A DNA stretch of 64,000 nt from Selenomonadales bacterium (GCA_900769615.1 CAAGHH010000023.1:1-64000), one strand, 5' to 3'. Numbered from the stretch's first letter, positions 25,806 to 34,330 are shown. Numbers and translations are program-made. Notes: a model not told the origin generated them from the letters alone.

Positions 25806-26942
25806 GTGGCATTTGAAGTTAATAATGCTAGTGAAATTAAAGCTAAAATTGAAGCTGAATTTTATTATCTGCATCGTCATCCGGAGCTATCCTATGAAGA
25901 AGTGGAAACTACTAGACGGCTGAAAATTCTTTTGACAGCAGCTAAAATTCGTGTTTTAGATTTGCCATTAAAAACGGGATTAGTAGCTGAGATTGGTCAA
26001 GGTGAGCCGGTGGCAGCACTCAGAGCGGATATTGATGCTTTGCCGATTCAGGAAGAAACTGATTTAGCATATCAATCGGAAATCCCTGGCAAAATGCACG
26101 CCTGTGGGCATGATTTTCATACAGCAGCGGTGTTAGGTGCAGCTTTGATTTTAAAGCAGCAGGAAGCCAAGCTGAAGGGCACGGTAAAGATAATTTTTCA
26201 GCCAGCCGAAGAAGCGCCAGGAGGAGCAAAGCTGGTTTTAGCGACTGGAACTTTAAAAAATGTTAAAGCAATTTTGGGTTTACATGTGCTGCCAACCCTT
26301 GATGCTGGCGTTTTAGGTATAAATGAAGGTGCGGTTACGGCTTCAGTAGATAGATTTGTTATAAAATTCGTTGGTCATGGAACACATGCAGCGCATCCTG
26401 ACCGCGGGATTGATCCTATTCCCTTGCTGGCAGCTTTTGTGCAAAGTGCACAGACTATTGTCAGTCGCAACCTGGAGCCGTTTGCAGCTGGATTAGTCAG
26501 CATAACGCATGTTGAAGCGGGAAATACCTGGAATATTATACCCGAAAGTGCGACTGTTGAAGGAACTACCAGAAGCATGACAGCCTCTGATCGTCAGCTG
26601 ATAAAAAGGCGGCTTTGTGATATGGCGGAAAGTATGGCTAAGGCTTATGGTGCTGATGCTGAGATTGACTGGTATGCTGGACCGCCAGCTACGGATAATT
26701 GTCCGGAATTAGTAAATTTAGCGCGGAAGGTAGCAGATTTGCAAGGTTTTGAAGCAGTAGAGGCGGAAGGATCGCTTGCAGGTGAAGATTTTGCTTTTTA
26801 TCAGGAAGAAATTCCTGGAGTATTTGTTTTGGTAGGCAGTGGCAAGTCATATGCCAATCACAATGCTAAATTCCAAGTTCAACCACAGGCTATTTATCCG
26901 ACAGCAGTTTATTTAGCTGAGCTGGTAGAAAAATTTTTGTAA
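25806..26942 (+). CDS. M20 family amidohydrolase
   Basis: 378 residues. Metal ligands are intact: the Cys/His of MHACGHDFHTA, the Glu pair of QPAEEAPGGA, the His of HGTHAAHP and the GEDFAFYQ region. The class includes N-acyl amino acid deacylases (N-acetyl-cysteine or -diaminopimelate deacetylases and hippurate hydrolases). Its sulfur neighbours make N-acetyl-cysteine-type substrates attractive, but that is inferred. GTG 25806 follows AGAGGAG; a GTG nine bases earlier overlaps the ribosome site. Confidence 0.87.
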   Translation: MAFEVNNASEIKAKIEAEFYYLHRHPELSYEEVETTRRLKILLTAAKIRVLDLPLKTGLVAEIGQGEPVAALRADIDALPIQEETDLAYQSEIPGKMHACGHDFHTAAVLGAALILKQQEAKLKGTVKIIFQPAEEAPGGAKLVLATGTLKNVKAILGLHVLPTLDAGVLGINEGAVTASVDRFVIKFVGHGTHAAHPDRGIDPIPLLAAFVQSAQTIVSRNLEPFAAGLVSITHVEAGNTWNIIPESATVEGTTRSMTASDRQLIKRRLCDMAESMAKAYGADAEIDWYAGPPATDNCPELVNLARKVADLQGFEAVEAEGSLAGEDFAFYQEEIPGVFVLVGSGKSYANHNAKFQVQPQAIYPTAVYLAELVEKFL

Positions 26943-26968
26943 AATGAAAAATAAACCAATAAAACATA

Positions 26969-26997
26969 TTGACAATATATGTAATACCTGCTATATT
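26969..26997 (+). promoter_or_regulatory. Promoter of the YeiH-type transporter operon
   Basis: TTGACA (26969-26974), 17-bp spacer, TATATT (26992-26997). Confidence 0.75.
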
Positions 26998-27010
26998 ATT
27001 ATCAATGATT

Positions 27011-27090
27011 GGAACTGACCAAAAAAATTGGAGGTTCTAAGGTAGTCATAACCCTTGCTTAGGGAGTGATACCTTAGGACCTCTTTTTTA
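27011..27090 (+). promoter_or_regulatory. Attenuator leader of the YeiH-type transporter
   Basis: The terminator is GAGGTTCTAAGGTA (27031-27044) with TACCTTAGGACCTC (27070-27083), then TTTTTT. An upstream hairpin pairs GGAAC and CCAA (27011-27022) with TTGG and GTTCT (27028-27038), using bases of the terminator's 5' arm. The two are mutually exclusive, the usual layout of an antiterminator. Confidence 0.65.
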
Positions 27091-27156
27091 GTTTCAGCGG
27101 AATTATTTGATTTATATTTTGGGAAATGAGCAAGTTAATGAAAGGAGCGGTTTTTT

Positions 27157-28638
27157 ATGATAGCAGAACCACATGAACTGTTAGTACAAAAACAAGGCTT
27201 TTTAAAAAATGAAGATTGGTGGGCGGTATGGCTTGGTCTATTAATAGTAGCTTTAGGTGCTGGTCAGGCAGCTGGTATTGATTTGCTGGGCTGGGTCGCT
27301 AAATATAATGTCTGGTCAGATATAGGCAAGGCTGTTATTCCGAATTCCCAAGCATTTGCCTTTTTAGGCGGTTTTGGTTCAATGGTTGTAACGTATATTT
27401 TCTTGCTGGCAATAACGTCTGTTGGCGCTTATTTTATGGGAAGCTCAATTAAAAAATTTGTTGCCGGTTTTACTATTTTATATTGGGTGACGGCAGCTTC
27501 GAATATGGCAGGTAATTTTGCTTATCTTGCGGCTACGCCTAATACTTTAGAAAAATTCGGTATCAGCTGGTCATTGGGCTTGGGTGAACTTGGCTTTGTT
27601 ATTGCTTTAGTTTTAGGTTTAGTCATTGGTAACTTCTTTCCTAAAGCGGCGGCCTTTTTATCAACGGCGGCTAAGCCTGAATGGTATATAAAAACTGGTA
27701 TTGTTATTTTGGCAATGACGATTGCGATAAAGACTGTTGGCGCAATGGGACTTGCCAGCACGGTTATTTTCCGTGGTATGTGCGCGGTGGTTGAGGCTTA
27801 TCTTATTTATTGGCCAGTAGTGTATATTATTTCCCGCAAGGTATTCAAGTTTACGCCGGAGTGGGCAGCTCCGATGGCTTCTGGTATTTCTGTTTGTGGT
27901 GTAGCTGCTGCTATTGCTACCGGCAGTGCAATAAGAGCTAGAGCAATTGTACCTACGGTATTATCTTCAGTTATCATTGTGTTTGTAGCGGTTGAGCTTT
28001 TGATTTTGCCGTGGATTGCAACTACTTTTTTTGCCGATGATCCATTAGTTGCTGGAGCCTGGATGGGATTAGCAGTAAAAAGTGATGGTGGTGCTATCGC
28101 ATCAGGTGCGATAACAGATTCTTTGATTCGGGCCAAGGCTTTAGCTGAATATGGTATCAATTATCAGGAAGGCTGGACACTCATGGCAGCAACTACTGCT
28201 AAGGTATTTATTGATGTCTTTATTGGCGTTTGGGCTTTTGTTCTCGCTGTAATCTGGTCAGTGTATCAGCTGGGGTCTAAGCGCAAAGAGGGCAAGTCGT
28301 ATAAAGTTTCCGTACAGGAAATCGGAGAGCGTTTCCCAAAATTCCTGATTGGCTTTATTACGGTATTTGCAGGTTTATTCATTTGGGGCTTAGCTGATCC
28401 AACCGTAGTAAAATCGGTCAGCGCTGGGGCTGGCCAGGCTAATCTCTTGCGCAGTATCTTCTTTGGTTTATGCTTCTTTTCTATTGGTCTTATTACCAAT
28501 GTGCGCAAACTTTGGGCCGAAGGCTTAGGCAGAATCGTTGGTGTTTATGCTATTGCGTTGTTTGGTTTTATCCTTTGGGTAGGTTTAGGGATATCGTATC
28601 TGTTCTATCATGGCATTTTACCGCCAGTCGTTGATTGA
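27157..28638 (+). CDS. YeiH/UPF0324-type putative sulfate exporter
   Basis: 493 residues with about a dozen hydrophobic segments. GLVIGNFFPKAAAFLSTAAKPEW, seen here in part (GLVIGNFFPKA), and SVCGVAAAIATGSAI resemble the YeiH family, annotated as putative sulfate exporters from weak evidence. It is longer than usual (about 350), with an extra N-terminal 100 residues. It ends with LPPVVD. A 62-residue membrane protein follows. AAAGGAGCGG precedes the ATG. Confidence 0.72.
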   Translation: MIAEPHELLVQKQGFLKNEDWWAVWLGLLIVALGAGQAAGIDLLGWVAKYNVWSDIGKAVIPNSQAFAFLGGFGSMVVTYIFLLAITSVGAYFMGSSIKKFVAGFTILYWVTAASNMAGNFAYLAATPNTLEKFGISWSLGLGELGFVIALVLGLVIGNFFPKAAAFLSTAAKPEWYIKTGIVILAMTIAIKTVGAMGLASTVIFRGMCAVVEAYLIYWPVVYIISRKVFKFTPEWAAPMASGISVCGVAAAIATGSAIRARAIVPTVLSSVIIVFVAVELLILPWIATTFFADDPLVAGAWMGLAVKSDGGAIASGAITDSLIRAKALAEYGINYQEGWTLMAATTAKVFIDVFIGVWAFVLAVIWSVYQLGSKRKEGKSYKVSVQEIGERFPKFLIGFITVFAGLFIWGLADPTVVKSVSAGAGQANLLRSIFFGLCFFSIGLITNVRKLWAEGLGRIVGVYAIALFGFILWVGLGISYLFYHGILPPVVD

Positions 28639-28672
28639 TTAACTTAACTGATAACAGAAAGGAATGATTTGT

Positions 28673-28861
28673 ATGTCAGAAATAGCTTTAAAGGGTAATG
28701 ATATTGCAGCGAGTAAAAGCAATTACCAGGAACATCCTGAGCTGCTGCAGCAAAATGAAGAATGGTTTGATTTGACGCCGATTGAAAAGAAGTTATGTGC
28801 CATCTCGCTAGGAAGTGGCATCGTGCTGTTGGGAATATTCTTGGCAGCGTTTAGGCTCTGA
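28673..28861 (+). CDS. Small membrane protein downstream of the YeiH-type transporter
   Basis: 62 residues, not recognised. A polar N-terminal half (HPELLQQNEEWFDLTPIEKKLC) is followed by one C-terminal helix (AISLGSGIVLLGIFLAAFRL). AAAGGAATG stands before the ATG, and a terminator follows, so it shares the transcript with the transporter and may be an accessory subunit. Confidence 0.65.
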   Translation: MSEIALKGNDIAASKSNYQEHPELLQQNEEWFDLTPIEKKLCAISLGSGIVLLGIFLAAFRL

Positions 28862-28868
28862 AAAATAT

Positions 28869-28903
28869 CCGCTGGTGATATTATTTGTCACTAGCGGTTT
28901 TTT
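28869..28903 (+). terminator. Terminator of the YeiH-type operon
   Basis: CCGCTGGTGA (28869-28878) pairs with TCACTAGCGG (28888-28897), followed by TTTTTT. Confidence 0.85.
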
Positions 28904-28974
28904 GCTGTTTGGCAGATAAGTTTTGTAAGTAAAAGCTGTTAATAGATTTGTGGACAATTTACTGAATGTTTGTA

Positions 28975-29003
28975 TTGACGAAACAGATATAAAATTGTAC
29001 GAT
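28975..29003 (+). promoter_or_regulatory. Promoter of the TRIC-crcB operon
   Basis: TTGACG (28975-28980), 17-bp spacer, TACGAT (28998-29003). Confidence 0.65.
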
Positions 29004-29039
29004 TACAGGTAAAGTAGGGAAATTTTTAGGGAGGAAAAA

Positions 29040-29672
29040 ATGGATAGTTTTACCTGGATCGTTTTTGACATCATGGGTACGATCGCGTTTGCGGTTTCGG
29101 GAGCGATGGTGGCTATTGAAAAACGCATGGATATTTTTGGGATTATGGTTTTAGCACTGCTTACTGCAGTCGGCGGCGGTATGGTGCGTGATGTGCTGGC
29201 AGGAGTTACGCCACCAATGACGCTAAGAAATATTACGGATTTTATGCTATCAATTGTTACAGCTGCTCTGGTTATAGTTACTTACTCAGTTTGTTCATTG
29301 CCACAAAGGCGCAATCGTATGATAATGTTAGTTTACAATGTCTGTGATACAATAGGCTTGGCTTCATTTACAATCACAGGTATGCTTACGGGACTCGCCT
29401 GTGATGCTGGCAATCAGTATGTACTTCCAGTGCTGTTAGGAGTTATTACGGCAGTTGGCGGTGGCGTGCTGCGCGATATAATGGCTCAAAAAATGCCGGT
29501 TGTGCTCTACAAGGATATTTATGCAACAGCGTCATTGGCAGGAGCACTTATAGCTTGCTTATTAAATCCTTACTTAGGTATAATTGAAATGGCATGGTTA
29601 TGTTTCTTTATGGTAATAGGGTTACGATTTGGTGCACTTTATTATGGCTGGCATTTGTTCCGTCCGTTATAG
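29040..29672 (+). CDS. TRIC-type (YicG/UPF0126) membrane channel protein
   Basis: 210 residues, seven hydrophobic segments in two repeats. Each repeat has the glycine-rich kinked motif: GGGMVRDVLAG (about 57-67) and GGGVLRDIMAQ (about 140-150). The family are trimeric cation channels or amino acid-related transporters (glycine in some). GGGAGG precedes the ATG. It shares a transcript with the fluoride channel. Confidence 0.88.
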   Translation: MDSFTWIVFDIMGTIAFAVSGAMVAIEKRMDIFGIMVLALLTAVGGGMVRDVLAGVTPPMTLRNITDFMLSIVTAALVIVTYSVCSLPQRRNRMIMLVYNVCDTIGLASFTITGMLTGLACDAGNQYVLPVLLGVITAVGGGVLRDIMAQKMPVVLYKDIYATASLAGALIACLLNPYLGIIEMAWLCFFMVIGLRFGALYYGWHLFRPL

Positions 29673-29687
29673 AAGGGAGTAAGGAAT

Positions 29688-30077
29688 TTGTTTCATTGGT
29701 ATAATATATGTTTAGTCATGCTTGGCGGAGGCATAGGTGCTGTTAGCCGTTATGCTGTTACCATGATATTGGGTTCAAGGCTGGGTACGGTATTTCCTTG
29801 GGGGACTTGTGTTGTTAATGTTTTGGGATGTTTTTTAATCGGTGCGATTATGAACATAGCTATCGGCAATCAGCGAATGTTGCCTGAATCGCTAAGAATG
29901 TTGCTGGTGGTCGGTTTTTTAGGTGGCTTTACAACTTTTTCGTCATTTGGTATGGAAACAATGAATTTCCTTACTGGCAGAGAGCTGTTTTTGGCTTTAG
30001 CTAATGCAGGATTGAATTTAGGTTTGGGGCTAATGGCAGTATGGTGTGGAAATATGCTGACCAAACTGATTTTATGA
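29688..30077 (+). CDS. crcB: Fluoride channel CrcB/Fluc
   Basis: 129 residues, four helices. Signature residues: LGGGIGAVSRY, GTCVVNVLGCFLIG and GFLGGFTTFSSF, the last with the Phe pair of the fluoride pore. It exports fluoride as an antiparallel dimer, so one gene suffices. The TTG start follows AAGGGAGTAAGG. No fluoride riboswitch was recognised upstream. Confidence 0.93.
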   Translation: MFHWYNICLVMLGGGIGAVSRYAVTMILGSRLGTVFPWGTCVVNVLGCFLIGAIMNIAIGNQRMLPESLRMLLVVGFLGGFTTFSSFGMETMNFLTGRELFLALANAGLNLGLGLMAVWCGNMLTKLIL

Positions 30078-30155
30078 ACATATACTTATGGTATCATACT
30101 GGTTTTAGTTGTAATATTTGGTTTTGTTAAAAAATGAATGATGAAATTATAGCTA

Positions 30156-30184
30156 TAGACGTTTAGATTAAAATATTGTAGAAT
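30156..30184 (+). promoter_or_regulatory. Possible promoter of the duplicated-domain protein
   Basis: TAGACG (30156-30161), 17-bp spacer, TAGAAT (30179-30184). Confidence 0.4.
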
Positions 30185-30196
30185 ACTAGCAAAGGC

Positions 30197-30226
30197 AAAG
30201 AGGGCTAATAGCAGTCCTCTTTTTTA
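30197..30226 (+). terminator. Terminator between crcB and the unknown gene
   Basis: AAAGAGG (30197-30203) pairs with CCTCTTT (30216-30222), followed by T residues. It lies right after the possible promoter, so it either ends the crcB transcript or attenuates the next. Confidence 0.65.
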
Positions 30227-30271
30227 TAAGCTATGAATTTTAGTTGATTAGATTGGAGGAAGCAAAGGCGA

Positions 30272-31054
30272 GTGCTGGAACAACTTAATTTTGTGTTAGA
30301 AGAAAAGCTTACTGTAGAACTTAAGGTAAAGGAGCATCAACTATACTACCGGGTCAAATTAGGATCTGGTGAGGAAGCTTTACCAGCTTGGACTTTAATG
30401 GAAGGCGGCCGCCGCTGGCTTCGCCGGCTGGAAAAAGTTCACTTTGGTTCATGGCGGGCAAATTATAAGAATGAAAATAAGCTTTTGCCACAGCGTTTAT
30501 GGCGACTTACGGTTCGTGATACTAAATTTGGCTTGCGGCGGGTAACTGGTGATCAGGCATATCCAGATGAATGGGCAGCTTTTATTGATTTGATGAATGA
30601 GGTGCCGGGAGTTTCTATTCTCAGGGTGCGGCAGCTAGAACAAGTATCGCTTATCTTGCATGATAAAATGAATAATCCTGGTGGTAATATTTATTTGCCT
30701 AAGCAAAGTCAGCTGGATTTGACGGAAAAACTTATTATAAATCGTGGCAAGCATATATTAGTATTTACGCGGCACAAGCAAGGTGTTGGAACTGAGCGGC
30801 ATGCGTATGATTCAGCGCGCAATGTGCCAATACTTTTGGCGAGAATAGCAGAACATGCAGCAGATTTTCGTATTCAGCAGGATGGGCTGGCTGATGATTA
30901 TTTGCCTCAGGTTGAGTGGAAGCTGTTATGGCGTGATGGCACAGAAGATTCAGGCAGCTACAGCTTAAAGGGGCAGGAAATGCCTGAGGCTTGGCGACGG
31001 TTTATGCATGAAATTGAACTTTTTACAGGCAATGTGCGGGGACAGATTTTTTAA
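30272..31054 (+). CDS. Unknown cytoplasmic protein with an internal duplication
   Basis: 260 residues, not recognised, soluble with no signal. Two segments resemble each other: residues about 77-115 (WRLTVRDTKFGLRRVTGDQ then PDEWAAFIDLM) and about 215-253 (WKLLWRDGTEDSGSYSLKG then PEAWRRFMHEI). Both follow the pattern W-K/R-L ... R-D ... G ... P-D/E-x-W-x-x-F. This points to a duplicated domain. A GTG start follows TTGGAGGA (spacing rather long). It stands alone between terminators. Confidence 0.72.
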   Translation: MLEQLNFVLEEKLTVELKVKEHQLYYRVKLGSGEEALPAWTLMEGGRRWLRRLEKVHFGSWRANYKNENKLLPQRLWRLTVRDTKFGLRRVTGDQAYPDEWAAFIDLMNEVPGVSILRVRQLEQVSLILHDKMNNPGGNIYLPKQSQLDLTEKLIINRGKHILVFTRHKQGVGTERHAYDSARNVPILLARIAEHAADFRIQQDGLADDYLPQVEWKLLWRDGTEDSGSYSLKGQEMPEAWRRFMHEIELFTGNVRGQIF

Positions 31055-31093
31055 ACAAAGAGGACTGTACTTTCGCACAGTCCTCTTTGTTTA
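31052..31093 (+). terminator. Bidirectional terminator
   Basis: Perfect 17-bp stem (TAAACAAAGAGGACTGT at 31052-31068 with 31077-31093) around ACTTTCGC. It separates the + gene at 30272 from the small - gene at 31099. Confidence 0.88.
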
Positions 31094-31098
31094 GTGTG

Positions 31099-31200
31099 TT
31101 ACTCTTCGTCATCAACCTCGCGATATTCTAGCCAATAGATAAAACCCGTGAAAAAAATAGCTAGAACAACCCAAAAGTATGATGGAATCGCATGAATCAT
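31099..31200 (-). CDS. 33-residue single-pass membrane protein
   Basis: A very short gene on the minus strand: MIHAIPSYFWVVLAIFFTGF, then IYWLEYREVDDEE. One hydrophobic helix is followed by an acidic tail. A good AGGAGG lies 5-10 nt before the ATG, and a strong bidirectional terminator follows. Its length and layout resemble small accessory subunits of membrane complexes, but no partner is next to it. Confidence 0.6.
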   Translation of the reverse strand: MIHAIPSYFWVVLAIFFTGFIYWLEYREVDDEE

Positions 31201-31478
31201 GTTTGTTACCTCCTGGTCAAATAAGGCTCGGTGTGATAGCAAGCATTTTTTATAATTAGAGTATAACAGATGTTAATCGCAAAATAAAGAAGGATTAAGC
31301 TGAAATATGGCGATAATTGTTGCAGAGCGTACAAGAAAATATTTTTTCAAATAATTGCGGAGTTACTCAGAAAAGATTATAATTCAATTAAACACTGGTT
31401 GTATACAATATAAGCAAGGTGAAAGAAAAACAGGGGGAGTTTTTCGGACGCAGTAGTAAGATGAGGTGCAAATGTAAT

Positions 31479-33146
31479 ATGGGAGACTTGACTAAATTTG
31501 TTAAGACCTTTTTTGATCGGGCGATGAAGGAACGGCATATCAAGGTTTTTTATCAGCCAGAGATTCGCGCTTTGACTAAGAGAATTTGTGGTTTTGAGGC
31601 TTTAGCTCGTTGGATTGATCCTGATATTGGCATTATATCGCCTGGCGTTTTTATTCCGGTGCTCGAGCAGATTAATCGTATACATGAATTGGATTTATAT
31701 ATGATACGAGAGGTTTGCGCTGATCAAAGGCGTATTTTAGATGACGGATTAGTGCTGACTAAGACATCGGTTAATTTATCAAGACATGATTTCGATGCTT
31801 GTGATATTTTTGCTGAGATTGAAAAAATTCGTTTGGAATATGGTATTGATAGAAGATATTTAAATATTGAAATTACGGAAAGTGTTTTGCAAAAAGACGA
31901 TAAGGTCTTACATGATGGCTTAGAAAAATTCCTACAAGCAGGGTATCAGGTCTGGATGGATGATTTTGGCAGTGGCTATTCTTCGCTAAATAATCTTAAA
32001 GATTACAAATTTGATTGTTTGAAAATTGATATGGGGTTTTTGCGAGAATTTTCCGCTAAACCGCAGTCGAAGGTTATATTAGCAGCCATCGTGAATATGG
32101 CTAAGCAGCTGGAAATAAATACATTAGCTGAAGGTGTAGAAACACAGGAGCAGTTTGATTTTTTGAAGTCAATAGGCTGCGAAAAAGTACAAGGATTTTT
32201 ATTTGGTCGTCCCATGCCAATTGACGAGGATATCATGACTGGGAAAAAGTTGCCAATGGATATAGAAAGCGCAGATGATGATAATTATTATCGAAAAGTA
32301 GGTATGCTCAATGTGCTGAGTTATGATCCTATTCAAAAAGGTAAGCTGAATTTTGAAATAATGAACAGCAAACCGTTGTATGTTATTGAAGAGGTTGCTG
32401 GGCATTATAATTATTTGTATACGAACAAAGCTTATCGTCAGTTTATGCTGAAAGTTGGTCATAATAATGTAGAAGAATCATTATATCATTTGAATAATGC
32501 TCCCCGTGGTTTGGAAGAAAATTTTAAAAATATGCTTGCTAAATGCGTACAATCTGGACGTATTGAAAATATGGACTGTGTTTATAATGGCACGCTATGC
32601 AATATTAATATGAGACTTTTAGCTCGTGATGATGAGCGTAAGGCACGTACGTATGTTTTGTCACTTACTGATTTATCAGATTTCTCCATTTGGCAAAAAG
32701 TTAGAGATCATCAGCAGTATTTGCAGCATTTGTTAAGTATTTACGATCGGGTTGATTTATTTAGAGATGATGGTAAATGCAAAAATATTTATTTGGAAGT
32801 ATTGCAGCATAAACTTGTTGAATCAGATACTACGGCACAGGAGCTTATAAATCGGTATGCTCATGAATATGTAGTTTGTGCGGATCGGGAAGCTTTTTTG
32901 GAGTTTTACAATCTTGATACAGTGCGTGAGCGAGCCTTAAAAACCGATAAGGATCATATAACCGCGATATTTCATTCCTGTGATGAAAATGGTAAGGCTA
33001 CTTTGCAAATGTATATATTGATTCCGTTTAAGCTTAATGGGCAAAATATGGTGATATCATGTATTCGGAAAATTGATGGTTTGGAAACAGTAGGAACAGC
33101 ATCTATGGATGAGCTAATAAATGGTATAAAAGCTTGTCATGCATAA
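31479..33146 (+). CDS. EAL-domain cyclic-di-GMP phosphodiesterase
   Basis: About 555 residues. The EAL domain (about 20-260) keeps all catalytic residues: Glu of FEALARW, Asn of TSVNLS, Glu of EITES, DDFGSGYSS, Lys of KIDMGF and Glu of AEGVET, so it should degrade c-di-GMP. The C-terminal half (about 290-550) looks like two PAS-like sensory modules and holds no GGDEF. The start is uncertain: GTG 31419 or ATG 31461/31479. I prefer 31479 because GAGGTG precedes it by 9 nt. Confidence 0.85.
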   Translation: MGDLTKFVKTFFDRAMKERHIKVFYQPEIRALTKRICGFEALARWIDPDIGIISPGVFIPVLEQINRIHELDLYMIREVCADQRRILDDGLVLTKTSVNLSRHDFDACDIFAEIEKIRLEYGIDRRYLNIEITESVLQKDDKVLHDGLEKFLQAGYQVWMDDFGSGYSSLNNLKDYKFDCLKIDMGFLREFSAKPQSKVILAAIVNMAKQLEINTLAEGVETQEQFDFLKSIGCEKVQGFLFGRPMPIDEDIMTGKKLPMDIESADDDNYYRKVGMLNVLSYDPIQKGKLNFEIMNSKPLYVIEEVAGHYNYLYTNKAYRQFMLKVGHNNVEESLYHLNNAPRGLEENFKNMLAKCVQSGRIENMDCVYNGTLCNINMRLLARDDERKARTYVLSLTDLSDFSIWQKVRDHQQYLQHLLSIYDRVDLFRDDGKCKNIYLEVLQHKLVESDTTAQELINRYAHEYVVCADREAFLEFYNLDTVRERALKTDKDHITAIFHSCDENGKATLQMYILIPFKLNGQNMVISCIRKIDGLETVGTASMDELINGIKACHA

Positions 33147-33153
33147 GACTGAG

Positions 33154-33195
33154 CCGTTCAAACAAATGCCTAACTTGTTTGAACGGTTTCTTTTT
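33154..33195 (+). terminator. Terminator after the EAL gene
   Basis: CCGTTCAAACAA (33154-33165) pairs perfectly with TTGTTTGAACGG (33175-33186), then TTTCTTTTT. Confidence 0.88.
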
Positions 33196-33314
33196 CTAAC
33201 ATGGATTTCTGAAAAATCATGTTTTTGCTTTTTTTTAGAAATCTATGTCACTATAGCAATATTTGTTACTAAGATTAAATTTTTCTAAGAAAATAAGAAA
33301 AGCAGGTGGAAATT

Positions 33315-33401
33315 TTGAGTCGTTGTGAAGATATTTTAGCATTAGTTGAAAAATATCTTCAAAATGAAGCAGGTCGTTATGAGGCTTATAAGAACAGATA
33401 A
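33315..33401 (+). other. Possible 28-residue leader ORF overlapping the nagB start
   Basis: TTG at 33315 after AGCAGGTGG opens a short reading frame (SRCEDILALVEKYLQNEAGR..., in part) ending at 33401 inside nagB. Within it, GAAGATATTTT (33327-33337) and AAAATATCTTC (33350-33360) form a perfect 11-bp hairpin, which explains much of its composition. It may be a leader peptide, an operator or merely a hairpin. Confidence 0.3.
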
Positions 33402-34110
33402 TTATGAACAAATGAGTGAAGAAGCTGCAAAATTAGTCGCCGGTCAGCTGTGGCTGAAACCAGCTAGCGTGCTAGGTCTAGCAACTGGCAGCACACCGTT
33501 AGGTCTGTATAAAAAATTAGTGGATTTACATGATACTGTAGGACTTAGCTTTGCCCAAACGAAAACCTTTAATCTGGATGAATATGTGGGTTTGACACCT
33601 GCTGATGAACAGAGTTATCATTATTTTATGCAAAAAAATTTGTTTAGTAAGGTCGATATTAAGCCGGAGAATACTGCCATACCTGATGGCATGGCAGTAG
33701 ATCCGGAAAAAGAAGGCGAGCGTTATGAACGGGCGATAGCTGCCGCTGGTGGTATTGATTTGCAGATTTTAGGAATTGGACGCAATGCACATATTGGTTT
33801 TAATGAACCAGCAGATGCCTTTGCTTGTATTACGCATAAAGTAGCATTAAAGGCCGATACAATTGAAGCTAATTCCCGGTTTTTTAAGAGCTTGGCTGAA
33901 GTACCAAAGTCAGCAATAAGTATGGGGATTGGCAGTATTATGAAGTCACGGCATATAGTGCTGCTAGCTAGCGGTGAGGCTAAGGCCGAAGCGGTTAAAA
34001 AGGCATTTTTGGGTGATATAACGCCACTGGTTCCGGCATCAATTTTACAGTTGCATCCAGCAGTAACGCTCATTGTTGACAAAGAATCGGGGGCAATGCT
34101 GCCCAGATAG
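33379..34110 (+). CDS. nagB: Glucosamine-6-phosphate deaminase
   Basis: 243 residues. Converts GlcN-6-P to fructose-6-P and ammonia. Motifs: GLATGSTPLGLY, NLDEYVGL (catalytic Asp), GIGRNAHIGFNEPA (Asp/His acid-base region). Compact Firmicute length. The ATG follows AGCAGG. It is the first half of a nagB-nagA pair whose second gene is separated by a TnpB element. The 33-residue longer reading is rejected. Confidence 0.94.
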   Translation: MRLIRTDNYEQMSEEAAKLVAGQLWLKPASVLGLATGSTPLGLYKKLVDLHDTVGLSFAQTKTFNLDEYVGLTPADEQSYHYFMQKNLFSKVDIKPENTAIPDGMAVDPEKEGERYERAIAAAGGIDLQILGIGRNAHIGFNEPADAFACITHKVALKADTIEANSRFFKSLAEVPKSAISMGIGSIMKSRHIVLLASGEAKAEAVKKAFLGDITPLVPASILQLHPAVTLIVDKESGAMLPR

Positions 34111-34124
34111 TAAGAAGGTTATCG

Positions 34125-34330
34125 TGTGTCAACTACTCCCGCTTGTCGCTTCGCGCCTGAAGCGGGAGCTTGCACCTCAGAGGAGCATAGGTAGTAGCGG
34201 CATCTAAAAAATGTCTCCCTAATTCTGGATGCATTATAGGTGTTTTCAGCTAAAGCGATACACCACCGGGCAGTTGACAATGTCCGCTTGGCTACCGAAA
34301 TTTATTCGGCAGTACTTGTTTCTTTAGATT
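34125..34330 (-). ncRNA. Predicted TnpB guide RNA (omegaRNA/reRNA)
   Basis: By analogy with ISDra2-type elements, the strand downstream of tnpB, running through the hairpin at 34136-34168 to the element end, should be the scaffold, with the guide being the adjacent nagB-side flank. Only the position and hairpin are seen; the 5' edge inside tnpB is a guess. Confidence 0.4.

Noticed and set aside
28930..29039. Fluoride riboswitch upstream of the operon with crcB
   Set aside because: The GGTG...CGCC-type pseudoknot and the ACGC loop were not found in the leader.
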